This document shows positions 43,227 through 52,196 of a stretch of 64,000 nt of DNA, piece after piece (the first letter of the stretch is position 1; each line of letters opens with the position of its first letter). Source of the DNA: Comamonadaceae bacterium (GTDB lineage Bacteria; Pseudomonadota; Gammaproteobacteria; Burkholderiales; Burkholderiaceae_C). The stretch is from NCBI GenBank assembly GCA_027488985.1, contig JAIYAR010000002.1, positions 124,001 through 188,000 of the forward strand, in the 5' to 3' direction. The position numbers and the translations under genes are program-made. The notes below the pieces were generated by a model that was given only the letters and a program-made list of their open reading frames with translations, was not told where the DNA came from and searched no databases.

Positions 43227-45827
43227 TCAGGAACTCAGAGGGTTGGGGCGTTCGTGGCCTGCCCACTTCAGGCCTGCGCAGGCTAGCAAGGCAATCGCCA
43301 CCAATGCTCCGCAGACGCTCCATTGCCCGGCATCCAGCGCGGCAAACGCCGCAAGGTTTTGCAGCCAAGGCACATAAATCAGGGTCAGCAGCACGCCCAG
43401 TGCCACCGCACATACGCCCCACAACACGCCATTGGGACGCAGCAACCAGGCGCGCGGGTTCAGCTGCGCGCTGCGGTTCATGAAGATCAGGCTCAGGTTG
43501 ACCAGCAGCAGGGTGGCAAACGCCAGCGTGCGCGCATGCCCCGGGCTGGCGTGGGCCAAACCCCAGGCCATCGCGCCCATAACGGCGAGCAGGCCGACCA
43601 AGCCTTGGGCCAGTGCCTGCCAGAGCGTGCTGCGGTTCAGCAGCGCGGCCTTCACATCCCTTGGCGGCTGTTGCATTCCGTTTTTCTCGGCGGGTTCGTT
43701 TTCAAACACCATGGAGCAGGCCGGGTCGATCACCAGTTCCAAGAACGCAATGTGCAATGGGAACAAGGCTGTCGGCCAACCCAGCAGCACCGGCAGCAGT
43801 GCCATGCCTGCAATCGGCACATGCACCGCCAACACATAGGCCATGGATTTGCGCACGTTGTCGAAAATGCGGCGACCCAGCCGTACTGCGGCGGTAATCG
43901 ACGCAAAGTTGTCGTCCAGCAGCACCAGCGCGGCGGATTCGCGCGCCACATCGGTACCGCGTTGCCCCATGGCAATGCCCACATGGGCCGCTTTGAGGGC
44001 AGGGGCGTCGTTCACACCGTCGCCCGTCATGGCCACGATCTGCCCTTCGGCCTGCAAGGCCTGCACGATGCGCAGCTTTTGTACCGGCGCCACCCTGGCG
44101 CACACCCGGGTGTGGCGCATGCGCTCGCGCAAGGCTGCGTCGTCCAGCGTGTCGATGTCGTCGCCACTGAGCACTTCATCGGCCGCCATGTTCCCCGGCT
44201 TTGTGGCTGCCGTCAGGATTCCTGCATGGCGCGCGATGGCAGTCGCCGTGCCCGGGTGGTCGCCGGTGATCATCACCACCCGGATTCCTGCCTCTCTGCA
44301 CTCCGCCACTGAGCCTGCAATGCCAAGGCGCAGCGGGTCTTCCAGCCCGATGAGGCCGAGCAAAGTGAAGTCGAAATCGTGTTCCTGCCCCGGCAGGGTG
44401 ATGGTGCCCGCCGCACCCGGCACCCGGCTGGAGGCCACGCCCAGCACGCGCAGCCCTTGGTCTGCCAATGCAGTGGCTGCCGTTTGGGCACGGGCCAGTT
44501 CAGCAGCCGGCAGGTGGCACAGGTCAAACACCGCTTCTGGCGCGCCCTTCGCGGCCACGATGTGGGCATCGCCGTCGTCGGCCGTCCACACATGCGACAT
44601 GGCGCGCAGTTGCGGGCTCAGGCCGTATTCGCGCACCAGCGTCCAGTCGCGGTGCAGGTGTTCGGTGTCTTGCAGGGTCTGGGCACCCAGCCGGTGGAAG
44701 GCCTGCTCCATCGGGTCAAACGGCTCCTCCACACTGGCCAGAATGGCGTACTCGGCCACCCGGTGAAACGCCTCCGGCAGCGCGTGGGGTTCGCCGTCAG
44801 GGAGGGCCAGAGTTTGATCTGCTGCCGTGCCACCATAGGCAAACAAGGCGGCCACCCGCATGCGGTTTTCAGTCAGGGTGCCGGTCTTGTCCACACACAG
44901 CACCGAAGTCGCACCCAGGGTTTCAATCGCGGCCAGGCGGCGGGTCAGCACCTGCTGCTTGGCGAGTCGCCAGGCCCCTAATGCCGGCAGCACCGTAAGG
45001 ATGACGGTGAACTCCTGCGGCAGCAAGGCCATGGCAAGCGCGATGCCGGAGAGCAGGGCGGCGGTCCAGTCGCCATGCAGGAGCCCGCTGGCTAGAAACA
45101 GCAGCAGGCTGGCAGCCAACGCCCCTACCGCCAGGCGTTTGACCAGCACGGTCGTTTGTTGCTTGAGCGGCGAGTCTTCCGGGCCCAAGCCGTCCAAGGC
45201 GCTGCCGATGCGCCCCATGGCCGATGCCGCGCCGGTGTGCTCCACCCGCGCCAGCCCGTGGCCGCGCACCAGCAGGGTGCCGCCGAAGAGGGCCGCGTCG
45301 CCCCCGGTAGCGGCCTTTTCGACCGGCACTGATTCGCCGCTGAGCATGGATTCGTCCGCCATCACATCGCTGCCGCTCAAGAGCGTGGCATCGGCAGCCA
45401 CCCGGTCGCCCTCGGCCAGTACCAGCACATCGCCCGGCACCACCGTGCTGCCCGGCACAGCTTGGGCCTTGCCGTCGCGCAGCACTTGGGCTTGCGGGCT
45501 GGCGAGTTGGCGCAGGGCCTGCATGGCGTGTTCGGTTTTGCCCTCCTGGTAGAGCGTGAGCGCCAGCACCAGGACCACCAGCCCGAGCAGAATGCCGCCC
45601 TCCTGCCAGTCGCCCAGCAGTCCGTAGAGCACGGCAGCACCCAGCAGTAACAAAAACATGGGCTCGGTCAGCGTCTCGCGGGCGATGGCGGTCCAGCGCC
45701 CCGCGCCGGTGCCGGGCAGTGCGTTGGGACCGTGGGTGTCCAGCAACTTGGTGGCCTGTACGTTGCTCAGGCCTTGGGGCGCAGTGCTGTCGGCAGTGGG
45801 GGCCATTGTTTCAGGTGAAATTTGCAT
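43227..45827 (-). CDS. P-type cation-transporting ATPase
   Basis: This 866-residue inner-membrane pump has an N-terminal cation-ATPase domain, LSGESVPVEKA (actuator loop), phosphorylated Asp313 in VDKTGTLTENR, TGDGVNDAPALKAAHVGIAMG (hinge) and six C-terminal hydrophobic segments. The overall pattern is SERCA/Mg-type (class II). In helix M4 the usual PEGLP is PQEFTV, so the ion may not be calcium. No regulatory gene adjoins; a stop-to-stop contact with the HD-GYP-like gene is seen. Confidence 0.9.
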   Translation of the reverse strand: MQISPETMAPTADSTAPQGLSNVQATKLLDTHGPNALPGTGAGRWTAIARETLTEPMFLLLLGAAVLYGLLGDWQEGGILLGLVVLVLALTLYQEGKTEHAMQALRQLASPQAQVLRDGKAQAVPGSTVVPGDVLVLAEGDRVAADATLLSGSDVMADESMLSGESVPVEKAATGGDAALFGGTLLVRGHGLARVEHTGAASAMGRIGSALDGLGPEDSPLKQQTTVLVKRLAVGALAASLLLFLASGLLHGDWTAALLSGIALAMALLPQEFTVILTVLPALGAWRLAKQQVLTRRLAAIETLGATSVLCVDKTGTLTENRMRVAALFAYGGTAADQTLALPDGEPHALPEAFHRVAEYAILASVEEPFDPMEQAFHRLGAQTLQDTEHLHRDWTLVREYGLSPQLRAMSHVWTADDGDAHIVAAKGAPEAVFDLCHLPAAELARAQTAATALADQGLRVLGVASSRVPGAAGTITLPGQEHDFDFTLLGLIGLEDPLRLGIAGSVAECREAGIRVVMITGDHPGTATAIARHAGILTAATKPGNMAADEVLSGDDIDTLDDAALRERMRHTRVCARVAPVQKLRIVQALQAEGQIVAMTGDGVNDAPALKAAHVGIAMGQRGTDVARESAALVLLDDNFASITAAVRLGRRIFDNVRKSMAYVLAVHVPIAGMALLPVLLGWPTALFPLHIAFLELVIDPACSMVFENEPAEKNGMQQPPRDVKAALLNRSTLWQALAQGLVGLLAVMGAMAWGLAHASPGHARTLAFATLLLVNLSLIFMNRSAQLNPRAWLLRPNGVLWGVCAVALGVLLTLIYVPWLQNLAAFAALDAGQWSVCGALVAIALLACAGLKWAGHERPNPLSS

Positions 45828-45842
45828 GTAGCCCTTGTGGAA

Positions 45843-45876
45843 TGTGCGCGAGCAGCTCCTGATTTAGTAGCAAACT
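45843..45876 (-). repeat. dispersed hairpin repeat, copy 3 (degenerate)
   Basis: Minus strand AGCTGCTCGCGCACATT with a weaker upstream stem (GCTACT...AGGAGC). It lies in the short gap between the P-type ATPase start and radA. Confidence 0.5.
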
Positions 45877-45984
45877 CCCGGGGCACTTTTCACCATGCTA
45901 GGGATGCGGGGCGCTGCCGTCTGTGATATGGCGCATGGTCTGCGCAATTTGGTATCTGTGGTTTTGTACAGTATTATTCCTGCC

Positions 45985-47352
45985 ATGGCCAAAGACAAAA
46001 CCATCTACACCTGCAACGAGTGCGGCGGTACCAGCCCCAAGTGGTTGGGCAAGTGCCCGCACTGCAACGCCTGGAACACGCTGATTGAGTCGGTCGCCAG
46101 CAGCGATGGCCCGGCCAAAAACCGCTTTGCCTCGCTGGCCAAGACGGCCGAGGTCACGGTGCTGTCCGACATCGAGGCGCAGGACGTGGACCGCACCCCC
46201 ACCGGCCACGAGGAGCTGGACCGCGTGCTGGGCGGCGGCATGGTGGAGGGCGGCGTGGTGCTGATTGGCGGCGACCCCGGCATCGGCAAGTCCACACTCT
46301 TGTTGCAGGCGCTGGATTCGCTGCAGCGCTCGGGCAAGTCCACGCTCTATGTAACCGGTGAAGAGAGCGGGGCGCAAGTCGCCTTGCGCTCGCGCCGACT
46401 GGGGCTGGACCACTCGCAGGTAAAAGTGCTGGCCGAGATTCAACTCGAGAAAATCCTCTCCACCCTGGAGGCCAACCGCCCGGACGTGGCGGTGATCGAC
46501 TCTATCCAGACCGTGTACTCCGAGCAGCTCACCAGCGCGCCGGGCTCGGTGGCCCAAGTGCGCGAGTGCGCGGCCCACCTGACCCGTGCGGCCAAGGCCA
46601 GTGGCACTGCCATCGTGCTGGTAGGCCATGTGACCAAAGAGGGCGCCCTGGCCGGGCCTCGCGTGCTGGAGCATATGGTGGACACCGTGCTGTATTTCGA
46701 GGGAGACACGCACAGCCAGTTCCGGCTGGTGCGCGCCATCAAAAACCGCTTTGGTGCCGTCAACGAGATTGGCGTCTTTGCCATGACCGAAAAAGGCCTC
46801 AAGGGCGTGAGTAACCCCAGCGCCATTTTTCTGAGCCAACACGCGGAGCCGGTACCCGGCAGCTGTGTGATGGTGACGCTGGAAGGCACCCGTCCATTGC
46901 TGGTGGAAATTCAAGCGCTGGTAGACATGGGCGGCCCGTCGCCCCGCCGCTTGAGCGTGGGGCTGGACAAAGACCGCTTGGCCATGCTGCTGGCGGTGTT
47001 GCACCGCCACGCGGGCGTGGCGTGTATGGATCAGGATGTGTTCATCAACGCGGTGGGCGGCGTGCGCATCGGCGAGCCGGCCGCCGACTTGGCGGTCATG
47101 CTGTCCATCACTTCCAGCCTGCGTGGCAAGCCGCTGCCCAAAGGCTTTATTGCCTTTGGCGAAGTGGGGCTGGCCGGCGAGGTGCGCCCGGCACCCCGTG
47201 GCCAGGAGCGCCTGAAAGAAGCTGCCAAGCTGGGCTTCACCATAGCGGTGGTGCCCAAGGCGAATGCGCCCAAAAAGCCGATCGAGGGCATGACCATCCA
47301 CGCAGTAGAGCGGGTGGAAGAAGCCATGAACGTGGTGCGCGGCTTGACCTGA
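45985..47352 (+). CDS. radA: DNA repair protein RadA
   Basis: This 455-residue RecA-related helicase acts in recombination and branch migration. Its zinc motif is C10-x2-C13 and C24-x2-C27; Walker A GGDPGIGKSTLL; the RadA motif KNRFGAVNEIGVF; and a C-terminal Lon-protease-like domain (GGVRIGEPAADLAVMLSI). The ATG at 45985 (MAKDKTIYTCNECGG) is the conserved start; the longer frame from 45895 is not. Confidence 0.95.
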   Translation: MAKDKTIYTCNECGGTSPKWLGKCPHCNAWNTLIESVASSDGPAKNRFASLAKTAEVTVLSDIEAQDVDRTPTGHEELDRVLGGGMVEGGVVLIGGDPGIGKSTLLLQALDSLQRSGKSTLYVTGEESGAQVALRSRRLGLDHSQVKVLAEIQLEKILSTLEANRPDVAVIDSIQTVYSEQLTSAPGSVAQVRECAAHLTRAAKASGTAIVLVGHVTKEGALAGPRVLEHMVDTVLYFEGDTHSQFRLVRAIKNRFGAVNEIGVFAMTEKGLKGVSNPSAIFLSQHAEPVPGSCVMVTLEGTRPLLVEIQALVDMGGPSPRRLSVGLDKDRLAMLLAVLHRHAGVACMDQDVFINAVGGVRIGEPAADLAVMLSITSSLRGKPLPKGFIAFGEVGLAGEVRPAPRGQERLKEAAKLGFTIAVVPKANAPKKPIEGMTIHAVERVEEAMNVVRGLT

Positions 47353-47391
47353 GGCAATACGCTCCGGCCTGTAAATGCCTACACTGCAGGC

Positions 47392-47727
47392 ATGCGCTGG
47401 CTGAACAAACTGCCCCATTCGATCCGCTCTGCCTCCGGGCTGGAGTGGGCCTTGTGGCGCAAGCTCCCCCTGATTGCTCTGGTGGGCACCGCGCTGCCTT
47501 TGTTGGGCCTGGCGCTCTACCACGCAGGCGCGGATGCCGGTAACCCTGCAGAGGCGCGGGCACTGCAGCTGGCGGAGTACATCGTGTTTGGGGTCATCGT
47601 GTTCCACTGGACGCTGGTGCTCACCGCGGCCATCGGCTGCGTGGTGGTCATGGTGATGAAAGGCCCCGGCTATGTGGCCGACGGGCTGGAAGTCAGCCAT
47701 AGCGATCAACCTCGCGCCGACTTGTAG
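47392..47727 (+). CDS. small inner-membrane protein
   Basis: A 111-residue protein with two transmembrane helices (about 26-44 and 61-88), starting MRWLNKLPHSIRS. No family recognised. It lies 40 bases after radA and 70 before the haem gene cluster in the same direction, so it may belong to either unit. Confidence 0.65.
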   Translation: MRWLNKLPHSIRSASGLEWALWRKLPLIALVGTALPLLGLALYHAGADAGNPAEARALQLAEYIVFGVIVFHWTLVLTAAIGCVVVMVMKGPGYVADGLEVSHSDQPRADL

Positions 47728-47796
47728 CGCTCCGCGGCACACCCCTTAAGACCGGCTTAATTTTGGCGGGCCACCATGCAGGGCATGGAGGTCACT

Positions 47797-48195
47797 ATGT
47801 CATGTATCCGCACCGCAGCCCGCGCACTTATGCTGGCTGCCGCACTGGCCGGCACTGCCTGGGCCGGTACCCCGCAAGAGCAGCTAAACGCCCTGAGCGC
47901 CCAAGCCGGCCGCAGTCCGAACGCGGCGCAGGGCCAGCAGTTTTTCAATGCCAAACATGGCCGCGAATGGAGCTGCGCCTCCTGCCACAACGCCCAGCCT
48001 ACGGGCGAGGGCAAGCACGCGAATACGGGCAAGACCATCGCCGCGCTAGCCCCGGCTTTTAACCCCGAGCGCTTTACCGATCCGGCCAAAAGCGAGAAGT
48101 GGTTCCGCCGCAATTGCAATGACGTGCTGGCTCGCGAATGCACGGCCGCCGAGAAGGCCGATGTGCTGGCTTGGCTGATGACTCTGAAGCGTTGA
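47797..48195 (+). CDS. DUF1924/SHP-like monohaem cytochrome c
   Basis: The 132-residue exported protein has a signal peptide to about residue 23, a haem motif CASCH (60-64) and a C-terminal pair of cysteines (RRNCNDVLARECTAAEK). Such DUF1924 proteins are homologous to SHP of Rhodobacter sphaeroides, an oxygen-binding haem protein whose gene is linked to a dihaem cytochrome and a b561, as here. The ATG at 47797 follows GGAGGT; upstream in-frame ATGs at 47776 and 47788 are less well placed. Confidence 0.83.
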   Translation: MSCIRTAARALMLAAALAGTAWAGTPQEQLNALSAQAGRSPNAAQGQQFFNAKHGREWSCASCHNAQPTGEGKHANTGKTIAALAPAFNPERFTDPAKSEKWFRRNCNDVLARECTAAEKADVLAWLMTLKR

Positions 48196-48221
48196 GATCC
48201 GCTTTCTTATTTAGGATATAT

Positions 48222-48749
48222 ATGAAAAACAAGTCCCTGGCGCCCGTCCGATATGCGCGAGCAGCTATGAAATGGATAGCAATTGTGCTGCTGGCCGGCG
48301 CTGGCCTTGCGCGCGCAGACAGTCCGCAGCGCGTCGCACCACTGCCCAAGTACCAGCAGGAGTGCGCCGCTTGCCACTTGGCGTATCCGCCTGGCATGCT
48401 GCCCGCCGCATCGTGGAAGCGACTTATGGGTTCGCTGTCCACCCATTACGGCACCGATGCGTCGCTCGACGAAGCCAGCGTGCGCGAGATCAGTGGCTGG
48501 CTGCAAAACCATGCGGGTACCTACAAGCGGGTGTCTGAAGAGCCACCGCAAGACCGCATCACCCGCTCGCAGTGGTTTGTACGCAAGCACAGCGAGGTGG
48601 ATCCGCAAATCTGGAAGCAGGCGGCCGTCAAAAGCGCCGCCAACTGTGCGGCCTGCCACACCGCGGCCGACAAAGGAAGCTTCCGCGAATCTGAAATCCA
48701 ATTTCCCAAAGGGCTGGACGCGCGCTTTCGCCGCAACTGGTCCGATTGA
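48222..48749 (+). CDS. dihaem cytochrome c (DHC family)
   Basis: A 175-residue exported protein with two haem motifs, CAACH at 48-52 and 142-146. The order SHP-like, DHC, cytochrome b561 matches known SHP clusters, so it probably passes electrons from the b561 to the SHP-like protein. The N-terminus is uncertain: ATG 48222 has an AGGA site, but a later ATG at 48267 starts the signal peptide proper (MKWIAIVLLAGAGLARA), and a repeat copy lies between them. Confidence 0.85.
   Translation: MKNKSLAPVRYARAAMKWIAIVLLAGAGLARADSPQRVAPLPKYQQECAACHLAYPPGMLPAASWKRLMGSLSTHYGTDASLDEASVREISGWLQNHAGTYKRVSEEPPQDRITRSQWFVRKHSEVDPQIWKQAAVKSAANCAACHTAADKGSFRESEIQFPKGLDARFRRNWSD
48251..48280 (-). repeat. dispersed hairpin repeat, copy 4, at the dihaem cytochrome start
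   Basis: Minus strand GCTATCCATTTCATAGC then TGCTCGCGCATAT. The plus strand supplies codons for the first part of the cytochrome signal region. Confidence 0.72.
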
Positions 48750-48764
48750 TTGAAAGGCAGCCCC

Positions 48765-49526
48765 ATGGTCACTACCTCCATTTCCGGCTCTACCGGAGCC
48801 GTCAAGTCCGGCACCCCCGCCTTGCCGGTGCGCAGCCGCCGTATGGTGGATGCGCCTACCCGCATGTTCCATGCCTTGTTTGCGCTGTGTTTTCTGGGTG
48901 CCTATGTCACCTCCGAGGGGGAATCCATGCGCTTGCTGCATGTCACGCTGGGTTACAGCATGGCGGGCTTGTTGGTGTTCCGGGTGGTCTATGGCCTGGT
49001 CGGTCCGCGCCATGCTCGGCTGTCCCTTTTGTGGCGCAAGCTGCAAACGGCGCCACAGTGGCTGGCCTCTGTCCGGCAGTCACTGTCCGGCATGGCCGGC
49101 GTGGCGGTGAACTGGCGTCAGGGGCAGAACTTGGCGCTGGCTTTCGCCGTGGTGGCCCTGTTGCTGATGGTGGTGCCCCTCACGCTCAGCGGCTATGGCA
49201 GTTACAACGAGTGGGGCGACTGGCTGGAGGATGTGCATGCGGTGATTGGCGATGCCTTTTTGGTGCTTGTGCTGGCCCATATTGCGCTGATCGCGGTCAT
49301 GAGCGTGTTGCGCCACAAAAACATGGCGATGTCCATGGTGCACGGCCGCACCGAGGGCCCCGGCCCGGACCTGGTCACGCGCAACCACGCGTGGTTGGCC
49401 GTCTTGGTCCTGGTGGCGGTGCTGGGCTATTGGAGCTGGGAGTGGCAGCAGTCCCCCAAGGGCTTGGTCTCTGCGCAGGCGGTGAGCGACTTGCTGAGCG
49501 GGCGGGAATCCGGTGATTCTGATTGA
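48765..49526 (+). CDS. cytochrome b561 family membrane protein
   Basis: A 253-residue integral-membrane dihaem b-type cytochrome with four to five helices; helix 1 RMFHALFALCFLGAYVT, with His pairs (LLHVTLGY, LEDVHAVIGD, VLAHIALI). It would oxidise quinol and reduce the periplasmic dihaem cytochrome. The ATG at 48765 follows AAGGCAG and lies 15 bases after the previous stop. A fifth helix with WSWEWQQSPKGLV ends the protein. Confidence 0.88.
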   Translation: MVTTSISGSTGAVKSGTPALPVRSRRMVDAPTRMFHALFALCFLGAYVTSEGESMRLLHVTLGYSMAGLLVFRVVYGLVGPRHARLSLLWRKLQTAPQWLASVRQSLSGMAGVAVNWRQGQNLALAFAVVALLLMVVPLTLSGYGSYNEWGDWLEDVHAVIGDAFLVLVLAHIALIAVMSVLRHKNMAMSMVHGRTEGPGPDLVTRNHAWLAVLVLVAVLGYWSWEWQQSPKGLVSAQAVSDLLSGRESGDSD

Positions 49527-49614
49527 GTGGCACGCGAAAGATGCGCGCACAGCGCGGGTGCAAAATGAAACGGCGCCCCCACTTCGCGCCCCCGATTTTT
49601 TGATGGAATAACCC

Positions 49615-50283
49615 ATGCGTATCCTGTTGGCGGAAGACGACTCCATGCTGGGCGACGGCCTGCGCGCCGGCCTGCGGCAGGCCGGCTTTCAGGTGGACTG
49701 GGTGCGCGATGGCGTGGCCGCCGAACGCGAGCTGCGCGCGGTGGACTACGCCGCCGCCGTGCTCGACCTCGGCCTGCCCGGCAAAGACGGCATGGAGGTG
49801 CTGCAGGCCCTGCGCGCCGCCCGCAACACCACCCCGGTGCTGGTGCTGACTGCCCGGGACGCGGTGCCCGACCGCATCCGCGGGCTGGACGCCGGGGCTG
49901 ACGACTATGTGCTCAAACCGGTAGACCTGTACGAGCTGGCCGCGCGGCTGCGCTCGTTGGTGCGCCGCTCGCACGGGGTGGCGCAAGACATCTTGCAGGC
50001 CGGCGCGCTGCGGCTGGACCCCTCTGCCCGGCAAGTCACCTGGCTGGAGGCGGTGGTGCCTTTGTCGACCCGGGAGTTTGATTTGCTGCACGCCTTGATG
50101 CGCAGCGCCGGCCGCGTGCTCTCGCGCGAACAGCTGGAGCAGCAGATGTACAGCTGGGGCCTGGAGGTAGAGAGCAACACCATTGAGGTACATATCCACC
50201 ACCTGCGCCGCAAATTGCAGGCCGATGTCATACAGACTGTGCGTGGCGTTGGCTATATGCTCAACCCGAAAGCGAGCGCTTGA
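49615..50283 (+). CDS. OmpR-family response regulator
   Basis: 222 residues: receiver domain with acidic pair EDD (7-9), phosphorylated Asp51 (VLDLGLPGKDG), K in VLKPVDLYEL, then a winged-helix DNA-binding domain (STREFDLLHALMRSAGRV, HIHHLRRKLQ). It is QseB/PmrA-like. The stop overlaps the region of the kinase start, so the two form an operon. In some SHP clusters a two-component system is linked; control of the preceding cytochrome genes is therefore possible. Confidence 0.93.
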   Translation: MRILLAEDDSMLGDGLRAGLRQAGFQVDWVRDGVAAERELRAVDYAAAVLDLGLPGKDGMEVLQALRAARNTTPVLVLTARDAVPDRIRGLDAGADDYVLKPVDLYELAARLRSLVRRSHGVAQDILQAGALRLDPSARQVTWLEAVVPLSTREFDLLHALMRSAGRVLSREQLEQQMYSWGLEVESNTIEVHIHHLRRKLQADVIQTVRGVGYMLNPKASA

Positions 50284-50285
50284 CC

Positions 50286-51635
50286 ATGCTGCGCCTGCAT
50301 TCCATGCAACTGCGCTTGCTGGCTTACCTGTCGGCCGGCGTGGCACTGGTCTGGCTGGCCGCTGCGGCCTGGACCTGGGTGGATGCCCGACACGAGCTCG
50401 ATGAGCTGCTCGACAGCCACCTCACCCAAGCCGCTGCGTTGCTGGTCGTACAGCAATCCCACGTGGATGAAGAGGGGGACGACGAGGAAGCCCCGGTCTT
50501 GCACAAGTACGCGCCGCGCGTGGCATTTCAGGTATTTCACGAAGGCGTGTTGGTGGCCCGTTCAGGCAACATCGGGACGACTCCCATGAGTCGCGAGACC
50601 CGCGGATTCGACACGGTGGCGCTGGATAACGGCGAACGCTGGCGGGTGTTTGCCACCCGCGGCAGCAAGCGCGATATCCAGGTGTATGTGGGCGAGCAAC
50701 TCGATTCGCGCAAGGGCATCCTCAAGGCCGTGTTGCGCGGCATGTTGCTGCCGTCGATGTTGGCACTGCCGCTTTTGGCGGCCCTGATGTGGTGGGCCGT
50801 GCGCAAAGCCATGGCACCTCTGGACGCGCTGGGCCACAGTCTGCGCAGTCGTGCACCGGACAGCACGGTGCCGGTGCCTCGCGACGACCTGCCCAGCGAA
50901 ATGCGCCCCATGGTGGATGAGCTCAATGCCTTGTTGCGCCGCATCGAGGGCATGGTGGCCTCCGAGCGCCGCTTCACGGCCGACGCAGCCCACGAGTTGC
51001 GCACACCTATAGCCGCCATCCGTACCCAAGCCCAGGTGGCCATGGGGGCCGTGGATGATGCAGACGAGCGCCGCCATGCTTTGCAGAACACGCTGGCCGG
51101 TTGTGACCGGGCAGCACGGCTGGTGGATCAGCTCCTGACCCTGGCGCGCCTGGATGCGCCTGTATCCGTCTCAGCCACCGGCCGCACCGACCTGAGCGCT
51201 CTGGCCCGCGGTGTGGCGGCCGACATCGCACCCCAGGCCTTGGCCCGGGGGCAGGATCTGGAATTGCAGGCCCCCGAGCCCTGCTTGGTAGCGGCCGACG
51301 AGGCCATGTTGCACATGCTGCTGCGAAACCTTCTGGACAACGCCAGCCGGTATTCCGGCTCTGGGGCGAGCATTTGGGTCGAGGTGACAGCATCCGGTGG
51401 CATGGCGCACTTGACCGTGCAGGACAGCGGACCGGGTCTGACCGAAGCCGAGATGGCGCGTTTGGGCGAGCGTTTTTTCCGGGTGCTGGGTACTAGCCGC
51501 ACCGGGAGCGGGCTGGGCTGGTCCATTGTGAGGCGCATCGCGCAGGCTACAGGCGCGCAGTTGCATGTGGTCCGTTCAGAAACCCTTGGCGGTTTGAGGG
51601 TGCAAGTGCGTTGGCCCTTGGTGGCACACGCGTAA
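50286..51635 (+). CDS. sensor histidine kinase
   Basis: 449 residues: helix 1 (about 10-31), periplasmic region with an acidic patch (HVDEEGDDEEAPV), helix 2 (about 150-172), then the H-box FTADAAHELRTPIA with His236, N-box LLRNLLDNASRYS, and G-boxes VQDSGPGLTEAEM and GSGLGWSIV. QseC-like by layout. The ATG at 50286 is preferred to a TTG at 50280. Partner is the response regulator upstream. The acidic periplasmic patch could bind metal ions; that is a guess. Confidence 0.92.
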   Translation: MLRLHSMQLRLLAYLSAGVALVWLAAAAWTWVDARHELDELLDSHLTQAAALLVVQQSHVDEEGDDEEAPVLHKYAPRVAFQVFHEGVLVARSGNIGTTPMSRETRGFDTVALDNGERWRVFATRGSKRDIQVYVGEQLDSRKGILKAVLRGMLLPSMLALPLLAALMWWAVRKAMAPLDALGHSLRSRAPDSTVPVPRDDLPSEMRPMVDELNALLRRIEGMVASERRFTADAAHELRTPIAAIRTQAQVAMGAVDDADERRHALQNTLAGCDRAARLVDQLLTLARLDAPVSVSATGRTDLSALARGVAADIAPQALARGQDLELQAPEPCLVAADEAMLHMLLRNLLDNASRYSGSGASIWVEVTASGGMAHLTVQDSGPGLTEAEMARLGERFFRVLGTSRTGSGLGWSIVRRIAQATGAQLHVVRSETLGGLRVQVRWPLVAHA

Positions 51636-51693
51636 AGCCCGATTTTTGGTGGGGCGTGTCTGAAAAGCGTTGCGGAGCCTGCCAGAATTGCGC

Positions 51694-52146
51694 ATGTTTT
51701 TTCAAAAAATCCAACGTGTCGTGATCCCGGTGGCTGCGCTGGCGGCCTTGGTTTTGAGTTACCGGCACTATGGCTGGCCCGGCGTGGCGCTGGTCGGTGG
51801 TGGACTGGTGATGTGGCAGTTGCTGCACTTCACCCGCATGCTGCAGGTGCTCAAGCGGGCGGCCAACCGGCCCATCGGGCATGTCGACAGCGCCGTCATG
51901 CTGCACGCCAAGCTGCGTGCCGGCTTGCCCTTGCTGCATGTGGTGGCCATGACCCGCTCTCTGGGGCAGCTCGAATCCCCCAGAGACACCCAACCTGAGC
52001 GCTACCGCTGGACCGATACCTCGGGCAGCACGGTGCTGTGTGTGTTCCATGGCGGCAAGCTCCAAAGCTGGGACTTGCAGCGTCCCTCGCAAGACGAAGC
52101 GCTGCCAGAGCCCGCGCACGCTGCTGCGATGGAATCGGCCTCGTAA
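51694..52146 (+). CDS. hypothetical small membrane protein
   Basis: A 150-residue protein with two hydrophobic segments at about 8-25 and 30-47, then a soluble domain with HVVAMTRSLGQLESPRDTQP and RWTDTSGSTVLCVFHGGKLQ. Family not recognised, though the sequence looks conserved-protein-like. It lies 51 bases before ilvE in the same direction. Confidence 0.65.
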   Translation: MFFQKIQRVVIPVAALAALVLSYRHYGWPGVALVGGGLVMWQLLHFTRMLQVLKRAANRPIGHVDSAVMLHAKLRAGLPLLHVVAMTRSLGQLESPRDTQPERYRWTDTSGSTVLCVFHGGKLQSWDLQRPSQDEALPEPAHAAAMESAS

Positions 52147-52196
52147 AATCCCCCTTTTTGCAAATTCCTGCAAATCCCTCTCTTCAAGGACACCCG

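Noticed and set aside
45895..45984. Upstream extension of RadA by 30 residues
   Set aside because: RadA homologues begin with the residues just before the zinc motif, at the ATG at 45985.
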